DNA of 64,000 bases from Larimichthys crocea. Taxonomy: Eukaryota > Chordata > Actinopteri > Sciaenidae. Every line of letters begins with the position of its first letter. Positions within the stretch are counted from its first letter, which is position 1. Under the pieces are notes generated by a model that had not been told where the DNA came from, did no database searches, and saw only the letters and a program-made list of their open reading frames with translations. Positions 51,695 to 62,450 of this stretch are shown here, piece after piece. The stretch is taken from the NCBI RefSeq assembly GCF_000972845.2, contig NC_040021.1, positions 5,085,969 through 5,149,968 on the forward strand. The letters are read 5' to 3'. A program made the position numbers and the translations under genes.

Positions 51695-51872
51695 TTAATC
51701 ATCTCTTTCGATGATTGATTGATCGTTCCTGGCAAATTTTAGTTTCTTATCCGCGAGGATTGTGTCGGGACAAAACAAACTGTTTGACGACGTTACCGAC
51801 ATTTTATAGACCAGTAATCCATTAAAATGTGATTATTTGATAATAAAAATCGTTATCTGCATCCCTACTTCT
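51695..51872 (-). mobile_element. hAT-like MITE fragment
   Basis: It has TGATTGATTGATCGTTCCTGGC, GGACAAAACAAACTG, GACGACGTTACCGACATTTTATAGACC and ATAAAAATCGTTATCTGCATCCCTA. The last is a degraded ..CGTTAGTTGCAGCCCTA terminus. The middle is deleted. It starts right after the SINE. Confidence 0.55.
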
Positions 51873-53324
51873 AGTATCATCTGACTATGTGTAGTCGATT
51901 TTGTCCGTGATAATGCTCACACTGATACTGTAGGTGGGACAGAGAGGCATTTGTGCTGCACTTAACATAGTGAGATTGATATCCTCGCTGCGGACCGTCT
52001 ACGTGAACAGACAGCGTTTGTATTGTATGGCATCACGTTACATCATTAGACCTTTGACCTTACGGTAACGCAGCCTCGAGCTAAGAGCACTCCACACCAT
52101 CCAGCATCTCCTCGTGTTCGAGGTTTGACGGGAACTGACCGGCCCGGCGTGGAGAACAGGTTGAGGAGCAGTTAGATCACGGTACATTTGATCCACTGTT
52201 TCTATTTTGATGTAAAGCGATTTCACTATATGGACGTTTGCCACGATGACTCTCTGAATGTGTAGGCTTTCCATTAGTCACAGTGATGGTTTATAAACAC
52301 AGTAAATGAGTGGTTCTTTTCCCTTCTGTATCGTCACTGTCGTGCTCGGTCCCGTGTATCGTTCCTGGACTTGGAACAAGTCTCTGTTTGCCGCTCGGTC
52401 TCTAAGCTCCTCTCGGGTCGTCTTCTGTCAGCTTTCATGATGCGAAATGTTTTACAATCAGTCTCAAGTGTGAATATGCTAAAAAACAATAACTACATGC
52501 CACAATAGGTGTTTAAATTGCCTGAATAATGTTCCTGATAGATCTTTCATGAAGCGTCACGTCTGTGTTTGTGTCCTGCACTTCACCACCACATACTGTA
52601 GTAGCTCTGATGTTCATCGCCTTGCTCATGGGCATGTTAGTAATGTCAGAGTGTCGATCAGACGTACTTTGGGGCAAACCCAGTGAAAAACGGTTAATTT
52701 CTGTAATTAGAAAAAAGGTCGTAATCTTCATGAAAACTTGTTTTATTGGCTCAGTTCTTCCAATTTAGCTCCTTATTGTTGTAATATTTTACACTCTCGG
52801 TACCTACGGGGAATCGCTGAAATGAATTTTTGGAATGGAGCTTTCACGATGATTTATCAGCTCGGCCTTTCAATATTGTGAAAGGAGCAGACCAGCTAAA
52901 AGCCTCTGGTTCAGGCCAGGATGTGTCGAGTGAAACATTAGGCAGCATCAAGTATTTTTTTGAATGAATGTGTGTTATAGAAGGAGGGCTGTGATCATGT
53001 GTGGGTAAAGGTTGTGTTTCTGTTGTAGCTCATTAGATCTTCATGTATTTTTTCCTTCATAGAAAAACAAATACAACAGATACACTCTCAGAAATTCAGT
53101 CTTTTGCGCTTTCTGGACTTTTTTTTTTGCTCATAACTTTTAATAATGTTCCAACTGAAGCTCATTTTGCCACTGAATGTCATTTTTTTCATGAATCATT
53201 TATAGTCATATAGTTTAATACAAATTATTTTTAAATATTTCATTTTTGTTGCTTCTTCTAGTTGGTTTTAATCAGTTATGACAAGAAGATTAATACCTGG
53301 AGCCAGTAGCCGCATAGCTTAGCT

Positions 53325-53645
53325 TTCAGTATACACGTCCGTGACGTCATCCACATCTGGATGTTTCTGAAGAGCCGTATGTGAAGCTGCCATCTCGGCA
53401 ATCCTTTAAGCCTTAATATAATCTGAACAGGTGAGTTGTATATAAATTCACCCTCAGTACAGTTGTCATGAACAGGGAAATTAGCTACAGAGACCAAAAC
53501 AGTTTTTTGTACCAGGCTGTAAACATGTTTATTTCTGCTGTGAAGTTGGACATTTGAACATGGGGACTTATGGAGACGGACTCACTTCTGCAGCCAGCCT
53601 CAAGTGGATGTTTGAGGAACTGCAGTTTTTGACTTTCTCTTCCCA
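53325..53645 (-). repeat. Interspersed repeat family A, inverted copy
   Basis: Read on the minus strand it matches the copy at 2118-2480. On the plus strand the words are GGGAAATTAGCTACAGAGACC, TGTACCAGGCTGTAAACATG, GGACTTATGGAGACGGACTCAC and CCTCAAGTGGATGTTTGAGG. The end near 53340 (CGTGACGTCATCCAC) corresponds to the 3' end of the family. Confidence 0.8.
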
Positions 53646-55977
53646 TCTACGGAGGTTGATGCTTGCTTTAAACAAGAAACGACTAGCCCGGGTCTGTCCA
53701 AAGGTTAAATAAAATCCACCAACCAGCACCTCAGAATCTAATCTAATCTTGAGAGTGTTTCGGATCATCGCTTGTTCCCCTGCTCTACCTTTTTAGCCTC
53801 AAGAACTACTTTGTAAAGTGTACAAGTGTTATCCAAACAATAAAACCGATGGCTGAAGCTAAAAAAATAAAGCAAAAGTTGTGATAAATCCATAATTTAA
53901 CTCCAGTTAGGATCTATAATTCCTGAGAACACGAGGCGTTTTCAGTCCTTTTGGGTCCTAAATCATTAGTGCCGTTTAAACTTCCAGAAAAGGTAGAATT
54001 AGCTAAAGCCTGCAGGACATAATGGCTATTGACTCACCCATTTTAGTTTCCCTTCTTCATGGAGTCAGCCCCCGGTGCAGGACTATACGTGGCCTTTGAG
54101 TATAGCTCATTCATCATAAATAATTTGAACCGTGCCTGACAGATCTAGTCAGCAGAGAGGGAGATAAGAGCAGTTCTCTGCCAAAGATCAGCCACTTTGG
54201 CGAAGCTGTGAGAGTTCAGATGTGTGCACTTCACCTGCAGAGTGCTAAAATGCCTTTGACTGCTCTTTTTCCATCAGTAATTTTCCCAAATTTGTCGTCT
54301 CTTGATGCATCATTAAGTGCGAGTACTTCTCTGTTTAATCAACAGTAACACTGTCAGTGAACGGCAGTTCAAGTATTCGAAAAGCTCCTCGTTTTTGGGC
54401 GTTAATTTTTAATATTTGTTTTGCGCCCTGCTTTTGCAAATTGCATGAGATGTGGGCATGAATGCCGTCAGAGTAATTGAACGTGCCTCCCACAGAAAAC
54501 ACTCGATCGTGCTGCACAACAAAACAAACAGATCATTCAAAAGTCTGGGAGGTAAAATCACAATTCGTTGGTCAGTTTTCCCCCAACCTTTCCTTGGGTC
54601 TTGTTGCACCCGCTTTCCCCTCATGTGTTCCATGATTAGCTCGTGTTTTTTTCTCCAGACGTGTAGGATAATGATCGGCATTAAACAGATTCACGGGTGA
54701 CCCGACACTGACGCCATAAAGCGGTTTCGTGACTGTAACTGTAATTGGCCTGAATATTTACATTGTAGTTAACACAAAATGTGAGGGCGAGTAGTTCAGC
54801 TTTACAACTCGCGCTGCTTTCTCATTCACTCAGATGTTTTGTTTGTTTTCGTAGCAGCTGATATTAACGGACTGAAGACATCTGATGTATTCTGTTTGAA
54901 AGCATATTAAAGATTGAACATTAGTGTGCATCAGCTATGTTTGTTCATGTCCGTACTCTTGCATCTTATATCCTCTTCCCCCCCAACTTATGTATTCTTT
55001 CATCTAGTTTCTCGTTATTAAAAAGGACCCGAGCGCTGCGGTGTGTCGCAGACTTGCGCGGCGGTTCCTGATTAAGTCAGGGTCAGTCAGACAGCAACGT
55101 CCCGAGAGAGAAAACAGCTATTCATGGAAATTACTTTGAATCTTTGGTCAACCACGTCAACATCTATACAAAAAACAGCACAACAGATGAGTAACAGGCT
55201 GTCTGTGTACAGTTGATGTATTCTTTGATACATATGCATGCTTTACTTATCGAGCGTCCTTCAGAAGATAGACTGGCTCTGCACTGATGTGGTGGATCTG
55301 CATTAATAATGTTAATTAATATGCTGATTCCAGGAAGTGGCTTAAGAAAAATCTTTGTCTCAGAACTTGGATGTGAAAATCAATACCACTTTCATATCAC
55401 TGGCATAATGACTGCATGCAGTGGTAAGCCTTGATGGAGCTGGCTAATGAAACTCCACTTAGTACTTCTGTAGAGCTTCTCTACACTGTGAAGATTCACT
55501 CATTCACTGCCGCTAAAGTTTGGGACAACCCTGAAGACGAAGGCCAGATTCGGACCAAATTCGGGTTCTGCGGTTTCGGTTGAGTCAGATTCAAGTTTTG
55601 GAGAAACACAACCAGCCAATCAAAGGACAAACTCCTCCACAGTCAGCCTGAAATGTCTCTAAAACTGAGACTAAACCCTGATACTCTACCTGTTGTGTTC
55701 TTGCCGTCAATTCGCTGCAACACCTTGGTATGAATAGGGGCCCGACTGAAACCAACCATGGTACAGATTTTTTTTAAATCTATGACAATCAGGAAAGAGC
55801 ATGAACCCTTCACCTGAGTAAATACACAAGACGGCACACCGGTCAGTAACCACTGGAGCTCAGGCTGCAGACGACCCAGCAAATCCTGCATGTGCTGCAT
55901 TGTTGTGGTGACTTGTACTAAAGAAACAAGACAACAAACAACCAACATGGTTTATGTGCAGATGAAAAAAGAAACGT

Positions 55978-56390
55978 AGAAATGATAATCACGAGCTTTG
56001 GGTAGTGACCGAAAGAATGAGATCGCGAATACAAGCGGCCGAAATGAGTTTTCCTTCGCAGGGTAGCTGGGCTCTCCCTTAGAGATAGGGTGAGAAGCTC
56101 GGCCATCCGCGAGGAGCTCAGAGTAGAACCTCTGCTTCTCCGCATCGAGAGGAACCAGTTAAGGTGGCTCGGGCATCTCGTGAGGATGCATCCTGGACGT
56201 CTCCCTGGTGAGATGCTCCGGGCACGTCCCTCCGGGAGGCGGCCCCGGGGAGGACCCAGGACACGCTGGAGGGACTATGTCTCTGGGCTGGCCTGGGAAC
56301 GTCTTGGGGTCCCCCTGGGAGAGCTGGAAGAAGTGGCCGGGGAGAGGGAAGTCTGGGCTTGAGATGAGAAATGATAATAATAACTTTAAC
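55978..56390 (+). pseudogene. Rex3/RTE-like LINE fragment, C-terminal region
   Basis: An open stretch of about 105 codons (56048-56362) encodes a typical RTE C-terminus: SLRDRVRSSAIREELRV, then NQLRWLGHLVRMHPGRLPGE, GRRPRGGPRTRWRDYVSGLA and WERLGV before a TGA. Upstream, AAGCGGCCGAAATGAGTTTTCC has one T too many compared with the usual sequence, giving a frameshift at 56048-56056. The last part of the protein and the (GATG)n tail are missing. It is much better preserved than the copy at 43140, and far more GC-rich than the intron, so it is probably the younger insertion. Confidence 0.8.
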
Positions 56391-59147
56391 TGCAGCTGAT
56401 TAGACTCTTTTTGTTGCCTACTGTCAACTTAAACTGACCCAGACCGGAACAGATCTGGTCCTTCTCGGTCTCTAAATGCTTCAAATCACATTTATGTTTG
56501 TTAAATAGAGGAGATGTAACATGTTAATTAGAGACATCTTTGGGGCGTGCCAGGCTCACAGTTTCTCCTTTTTATATAATCTTTATGCTCCTGGATCTTC
56601 TCATCTAAAAGTGCAACACATTAGACTATTCCTTTAAAACAATCCTGTCTTTATTTAACTGTTGACAGTGGTCCAGCACACTAATCCTGCAGTGACTAAT
56701 TGTAGGTTTTTTGGATTTCTTTTATCCTCATAAATTCGTCCAAACAAGCGAAAGGTTCAACACGAGCGGCAGGAATAAAAACAACACCGCTCTTCATTCT
56801 CGGTTTCGCCTTGTTTGTACTCTTCAGATCTCACGGAGCTCTTCTCTCTCTGCAGTAGTGCAACACTGGCTGATAAAGAGCTCGGCTGCCAAAGTCCCCG
56901 ATAGCTGGAGCCACACGTGCGCTGCCATAATGAGACAGATTTGGACGGATTAAGCACCAAGTGGTGATGAAAAATGGCAGCCAATGTGTCACCCTTCACC
57001 AGCGGGAAGAGATCCCAGCCTGTAGCGGCACGTTCCTGCCTCATTGTACTGCCCTTTGCAGTTTTTTCTGGCAGCTTCCTGCGTCGTGCTTTAGAGATTC
57101 TGTCGCCCCTTTAGATCATCCGCTGATCTCATCCAAATGAAGAACTGTTGATTTACAGCCGTCTTCGAATTCAGATCAAAAACGTGCGTGTGTGTGCGAG
57201 GATAAATCAGAATATTACCGACTAATCATGACTTGTGATTCGCCAAGGTCGGTTCTCTGAAATCCAGTAAACTGGTATCTCCTCTCTCCCGCTCTGTCTT
57301 CCTTCCTCACACTCCTTTCTTTTGCATCCTGTGTGATTTCAACCCCCCGCTGTGAGCCCAGATGCCCCGCACTCCACGATCACACAAAGCTCTTACTTTG
57401 AATTTTTTAGCACCTTGCCAAACGCCGGTGTTTTCCTGGCAACCATTGGTCACTCTCTGACCTTGAAGGTCAGCCTCTTTGTCTCTTCGGGTGTCTGCAC
57501 AGCCTTTTCAGTGCAACGCATGCCTGGACAGCTTCTTTCTCCATGTGAGGTCAAGGTGTATCGTCATTTTTTTTCCAAAGCAAATCGTTGTGAAAAGGCT
57601 TTCAGCTACAGCTTTTTTTGTTGCTTCCGAGCATCTCCGGGATTTGCATTTTCCAAGTCCCGAGGATCCTCTCGGTGAGACTCAGTCCCTCAACAGATAA
57701 ACAACAGATGCTCAAATGTCTTCTTTGACTCACTCTTGATCTGCCTTTTTCATATACTTGAGCTTTGAACAGTGTGCTCAGTGCGTAGACTTGACTTTGT
57801 TTTCAAAGCTGAATATGATCTTTTTGTTGGTATCCTAAATCTGAAAGTAGTGCCGCAACGAAAGAAAAGTCAGTTTCATTTAGGTAAGATGGATTTTATT
57901 GATCCCACACCGGGGGAAATTCACTTGTAACAGCAGCCGGAAATGAGATCATTCAGCCACGACTCTGTGATGCTAAACTCTCCATACTCCCTTTGGAGCC
58001 TGGTTAGTGCCGCCACCTTATTACATTCCCCATGCTAATGCACGGTACTCATCCAGCTCTGCATCCCCGTCTCCTTCTCCTCACTTCATCGTGCATCTCT
58101 TTTTTTTTTTTAACGGTTCACCCGATGTATCATGAAGTATGACAGAAAAAAGGCAAATCACTGATCTCCATGGTTCTAAGTCCACGTTTGCACACAAATT
58201 TGGATGGAGATCGGTGTAGAAAAAAATTCAGAGCTACTGTAACTTACTGCCACCCACACGGTGCCATGGCAACAGATTGATTAAAATCCTTTCGCACCTT
58301 TTTTAGATGAAGACCAACTTTTTAGGAAACATTGCAGACAGGATCTGGTTCCCGTGGTGGTCGGTCCACAGGGTCAACATCTCGCTGCGTCCACCGATCA
58401 GATCGATCAAACCTTCACAGTCGAAATGCCTCTGAAACTCTGAGACTATCCAGTTGGATTCATGCTCTAAACTCTGATACTCTAACCTTCGCGTGTGTTC
58501 TGACTTTGTTTAGTCCATGAACCAGCTTCTACATTTGAGTCTGACTCACCGGTTACGCTGCGAGATAGACACACAAAGAAATTGATTTTCAGCGAGGTTG
58601 TGGTTACATTGAGCACCGGACAACCCTGCGGCGATTGGCCGCATTCCCTCATCCTGTCTGAATGCACCCTGAGTAAGGCTTTCGACAGCTGACTCATCAC
58701 ATCACATGATTTTTAATTCCTCCTCAAAGGTTAATGGCATTGAAAACACTGATTTCTCGGCTCCATTTGTAGCCGAATGAGTATAAAAACGTGCTAAACG
58801 AGGTCTACTGCTGCGCGGATCGATATAATTCACAGTGTTAAGCTGCACATTTGTTGACACCATGGTCATTGTGGGTTATATTTCCACTCTGTGGATCCAT
58901 TTGATACATTTAAACGTTGCCCTCTAACGCTGCCTGAAGCTTCATTTTACCTTCTAACTGCTGCTAAAAATCCAATGGCAAGTCATTTTAATGAATAAAA
59001 ACTGCAGACACGCATGCCAATCATTGTGAGCTATTAGTATTTATAGATGCAGCAGAGAGCTGCGGTAATGATGGGACTGTGACTTCTAAAACACGAGCAC
59101 GTTTTGATCTCATCCATTCGCTGCTTTCATCTTTTTTGTCCTCGCAG

Positions 59148-59271
59148 GCCAGTAAAGAGCTGAAACAGTACGACAACAAGATCATCGAGTGCACCTTCGC
59201 CAACAACACCTGGGTGTTCATGAGGCAGAGGGTGGACAAGAGCTTCCCCAACTCCTACGACACGGCGATGG
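59148..59271 (+). CDS. rngtt: rngtt internal exon: OB-fold with motif VI ([10 protein letters not shown])
   Basis: The exon is 124 nt, with acceptor TTTTTTGTCCTCGCAG and donor G|GTGAGA, ending in phase 1. It encodes [35 protein letters not shown] and SYDTAM, plus the first base of an alanine codon. The MRQRxDKxxPN block is motif VI of capping guanylyltransferases, whose basic residues contact the triphosphate during GMP transfer. It is nearly identical to the vertebrate sequence I know. The local base composition is distinctly more GC-rich than the intron around it. Confidence 0.96.
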
Positions 59272-59834
59272 GTGAGACGTCGTCCTTCACTGTCCAGTTT
59301 ATTTGTTTTTATTAATACCTCACTGTCTTCCTCCGTCTTTGTCTGAAGTGAAAAACGAGTCCGCCTCAGATTAATGTCTCGTTTTATCGATATCTCACAT
59401 CAGCCAATTTGATTTCTAGATCGTCTGTGAATGCAAACAAACAGTCTGGTCTATTTCATGCCCACAGTGCTCTTTTCAGCGATACGTTTTTGTTTAAATT
59501 AACTTCAGTATTAAACTTTATAACGCACGTCTTCATCACGTCATGGCCACGTCGCTGTTTCGGCCCGTTCCGCACGCGACTTCAAACCTCGCCAGAACGT
59601 TTCAGAAGCGTTTGGTTCACCAGACTTTGTTAACTTGCTCAGGTTTGTTCATTTTTAAGTGCTTCTAAATATGTAAATATGCTACGCAGTTAAACTGATT
59701 CCATTTTAGCTGTTTTTTACGGAGGTCTGCCAAGTTCAAATATCGACTCGAACACTTTGTATCCGGTGTAATTTAGCCTATTAGAATATATAAACCTGAA
59801 ATACATGTGGTCCTCTACATGTGTGTGTATTGGC

Positions 59835-59985
59835 GTCACGTAGTGGCACCCTGGGACCAGTTAGGGGGTTCTGTACCTTGCTCAAGGGCACCTCAGCAGA
59901 GCTCAGGAGGTGATCTAGCACCTCTCCACGCTCCCTACCAAGCTGGACCTAAACCTGCCTCCGGCCACCCTCAGGTTCCCCAGCT
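59835..59985 (-). mobile_element. tRNA-derived SINE, copy 3 (inverted, body only)
   Basis: Reverse-complemented, it reads TGAGGTGCCCTTGAGCAAGG, CCCTAACTGGTCCCAGGGTGCC and ACTACGTG, matching the body of the SINE at 4305-4565. It also shares GGAGGCAGGTTTAGGTCCAGC with the copy at 32205. The polymerase III promoter head is not present. Confidence 0.7.
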
Positions 59986-60637
59986 AAGTCTGCATGGACT
60001 GAGTCCCGTATCGCTCTTTCACACCTGGATAGTCTGGGGGACTCGTTTAATTGGGCAGGAAACGCCAAAAAATTTCACACCGCCTGGACTGCGTCATGCA
60101 GTCAGAACAGCTTTCGGGCAAGAAAAAAAGTAAGAGGAAGAAGAAAACCCGGCTCATCGATTGGCCAGGACCGGAAAACAAAAACAAAACAATGGAGCAA
60201 CACCAAATTTATGCAGTCTTTTTTTACTTTGGTGTTCAAACCTAATTGGTTTTTCACAAGAAGCTGCCCAGTATGAGCAGCAGGCGAGGCAGTGAGCTGT
60301 CCAGCATGCTGCTTTGTACAGCGGTACCGGAAAAGACGATGAAGAGTGAGGGACTACGACATCCTGCTGTGGTTACAGAGACGCCGCAAACAGAGACTTC
60401 ACATTTTCAGGTGGCCCATGAGCTTTCACACCTGCCCAAATAAAGCGGACTAACCGGAGAAACGAACTCTGGTCCGTGATTTAGTCAAAATTAATCCTGC
60501 TTTCAAAAAACCACAAAAACGTAAAGCCTTCAGAATACCAAAGGTTACTGTCTTTAAATGATGTAGTACAGAGTTCCTGTGGATCCTTAAAAAAAATGTT
60601 AAACTTGATTTATAAAATTGAAGGCAATAAAATGTGT

Positions 60638-60760
60638 TAAAGGTCCAGCGTGTAGCGGTTAGTGTTAACGAGCAGTGAGGCTGCAGAATCCATCCATTGG
60701 ATGAAAAAGCCCTAAAGGCAGGTGATTGTAATCTCCTAAATCTTACACACTGGACCTTTA
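60638..60760 (+). mobile_element. Short palindromic MITE with ~17 bp terminal inverted repeats
   Basis: The left end is TAAAGGTCCAGCGTGTA and the right end TACACACTGGACCTTTA; they are inverse complements except for one base. The element is 123 bp with no coding capacity. A TA target is possible but the flanks are not clean enough to prove it. Confidence 0.8.
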
Positions 60761-61446
60761 GAAAGTCTTACATTTTGTTAAGATGCATAGAATAACTAAG
60801 ACATGTCCAAATACTTTATCTAATCTACCGTACGCAGTGCAGTCTTTGCATTCATGATCGCGTACAAACCGCAAACAAAAGAGGAAGAAGCAGCGAAGTG
60901 CAAGAAAATTTGACTCCAAGATTAAAAGTACAGCGGATAAAACACTTTGTTTGTTCTGCTGTGGACATTTTTTTATCTGTTCAGGTCTTAAAAAGAACGG
61001 GCGCTTGATCTAAACGCTGACTTTACAAAAGGAGAGGCACATGAAAGTACAAATTGAAGCAATAAAAACAAGAAGCACGGGAGAAAATACATTTAAAGCA
61101 TGAATCGGATTGATAGAAGAAGACGGAAGAAGACAGTCCTGAATTATTGAGCTTTGCGTCCTCGGGCTGGCTGTTGTGGCGAAAAACACCTTTTATCTAA
61201 AAATCTAGACGGATAGCGGCGCGTTTCTCCTCGGGCTGATGACGCTTTGAAACTAGAACACGCTCTGCACGTTTGTTTGGGATCGCGGCGTGGTCGTGAA
61301 CGCGCTGATTGTGGCTGAGATCTGGATCAGACCTCGTTCCTTGATGGAAATGTGCGACACATCTGCAGGCGATGTATTTATTTGTATTTCACCATCTCTG
61401 TACTAACTTCCTTCCTCCTGTCTGTGTGTGTTTGTTGTCCCTCCAG

Positions 61447-61613
61447 CTGTGTGTAAAAGCATCCGTGAGCCCGTCACTAAGGAAATCCTCTTGGAGTACG
61501 TGGACCGCTGTGCTCAGGCAGTCCAAGCCCAGAACCGGAAACACGCGCCGGACCCGGACTCTGAGCTAATGCCCCCTCCCCCTCCAAAGAGACCCAACCG
61601 GGCCATCCCGTAG
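61447..61613 (+). CDS. rngtt: rngtt terminal coding exon with stop codon TAG
   Basis: The acceptor is TTGTCCCTCCAG. Two bases complete the split alanine codon; the exon then encodes [37 protein letters not shown], and the tail [16 protein letters not shown] before TAG at 61611-61613. The [11 protein letters not shown] tail is a hallmark of vertebrate RNGTT; human ends in a slightly different RPLT-type sequence, so this protein is about one residue longer. The eight exons together encode 299 residues, matching the usual distance from the active-site motif to the C-terminus of the ~597-residue family. An upstream in-frame extension of this exon (from 61428) runs through the splice acceptor and is not part of the protein. 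Confidence 0.96.
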
Positions 61614-61631
61614 CCCCCCCCCCCCCCCCCC
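61614..61631 (+). repeat. 18-C homopolymer directly after the rngtt stop
   Basis: Eighteen uninterrupted C residues start at the base after TAG. The length is likely to vary between individuals and between sequencing runs. It does not affect the coding frame because it is downstream of the stop. Confidence 0.95.
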
Positions 61632-61839
61632 TCTTACACAGCTGGACTGCTTCTCTACAGTCACATTGTACATCTACATCACCAGCCACATCGACAGACA
61701 ACAGACATTTCAAGGCTTTCTTACCCGCGGCACATTTGCTTTATCAGCCCGTACATGTAAGGACTCCAGAAACATTTGATTGACAGCCTCGTTAATTTAC
61801 CTTGTAGACTTCTTTGTAGCTTTAATTGCTGGTGTTCTT

Positions 61840-61845
61840 ATTAAA
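61840..61845 (+). terminator. Possible proximal poly(A) signal ATTAAA
   Basis: A single ATTAAA about 230 nt after the stop codon, followed by very T-rich sequence (61865-61920) that could act as a downstream element. It would give a short 3' UTR without the tandem repeat or the G run. The variant hexamer is common by chance in AT-rich DNA. Confidence 0.3.
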
Positions 61846-62020
61846 ATGAAAATCCTGATGCTTAGTTACATTTTTTTTTTGTTTTTTGTTGTTTTGTTTT
61901 CTTATTTATCTTTTTTAAAGTCTGAGCTGATTGGTATTTATCAACAGGGGGACTTTGTTGTGGCTACAATTACCATCTGACAATGAAGACCTTGTTTATG
62001 TTTTGTCGACAAGTTCCTTT

Positions 62021-62102
62021 ATTTGTATTGAAGGAAGAGTAAACCTCATGAACGCTCGGCCATTTGTATTGAAGGAAGAGTAAACCTCATGAACGCTCGG
62101 CC
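62021..62102 (+). repeat. Perfect tandem duplication, 2 x 41 bp, in 3' UTR
   Basis: Bases 62021-62061 and 62062-62102 are identical (unit starts ATTTGTATTGAAGGAAGAG and ends CGCTCGGCC). Identity over the whole unit implies a recent duplication or an assembly artefact. Confidence 0.95.
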
Positions 62103-62268
62103 TTGCTGTCTGATTTCAATCAGGAAACAACATAAACATTTTGCGGCGTCCGAGATCTGATTTAGATCGACACAGAGTCACCGAACAGATAAAACGTATC
62201 AGCTCTGTGTTAGATAGGATTTTTTTGTCCAAGCCCATCTGTGTGGACTTTTGTTTTAAAGGCCACGC

Positions 62269-62286
62269 GGGTGGGCGGGGGGGGGG
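62269..62286 (+). other. Potential G-quadruplex in 3' UTR
   Basis: The run reads GGG, T, GGG, C, then ten G residues. It can supply four G3 tracts with one-base loops in the sense RNA. It sits about 140 nt before the poly(A) signals. Formation is an inference from sequence alone. Confidence 0.5.
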
Positions 62287-62424
62287 ATGACAACATGATT
62301 ACACGGTCTCGACAAAGCAGAGAAATCGAGCTACAAGATGTGGTGACCAATCGACACGAGCCAACATAAAGAACAGCTTCGGTGCTGCTTTCTGTTTTCG
62401 AAGATGGCGATTGGAGCTCTGTTC

Positions 62425-62434
62425 AATAAATAAA
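62425..62434 (+). terminator. Overlapping poly(A) signals AATAAATAAA
   Basis: Two overlapping AATAAA hexamers lie about 810 nt after the rngtt stop codon, followed within 35 nt by a G/GT-rich stretch (CTGGGTGGGAG). This is the best candidate for the main cleavage signal. Cleavage would be expected about 10-30 nt downstream. Confidence 0.55.
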
Positions 62435-62450
62435 TCAGATTGAGACCTGG

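Larger units (their letters stand above)
51095..59147 (+). other. rngtt: rngtt intron, 8.1 kb
   Basis: GT-AG intron. It holds a Tc1-type terminal relic (51381-51412), a SINE (51470-51685), a MITE fragment (51695-51872), an inverted family A copy (53325-53645) and a Rex3-like fragment (55978-56390). A teleost-type word TTTATTGATCCCACACCGGG occurs at 57895-57915. The stretches 51880-53300, 53650-55970 and 56400-59140 have no gene I can support. Confidence 0.85.
59272..61446 (+). other. rngtt: rngtt last intron, 2.2 kb
   Basis: GT-AG intron. It holds an inverted SINE copy (59835-59985) and a short palindromic MITE (60638-60760). The rest (59280-59830, 60000-60630, 60770-61440) shows no gene. 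Confidence 0.85.
61614..62450 (+). other. rngtt: rngtt 3' untranslated region (inferred end)
   Basis: The region follows the TAG stop and reaches the first strong overlapping poly(A) signals. It begins with 18 consecutive C residues. It also contains T-rich stretches near 61870-61920, a perfect two-copy 41-bp tandem repeat and a 10-G run near 62280. The end is inferred from the signal at 62425-62434 and could be earlier (ATTAAA at 61840-61845) or later. No transcript evidence is available. Confidence 0.6.

Noticed and set aside
57895..57960. Possible fish repeat (TTTATTGATCCCACACCGGG)
   Set aside because: I recognise the words from teleost repeats, but only one copy is present and the borders are unclear, so no feature was called.
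59079..59315. Open frame reading through the exon at 59148-59271 on both sides
   Set aside because: Only the middle part is homologous to RNGTT; the flanks pass through clear splice sites.
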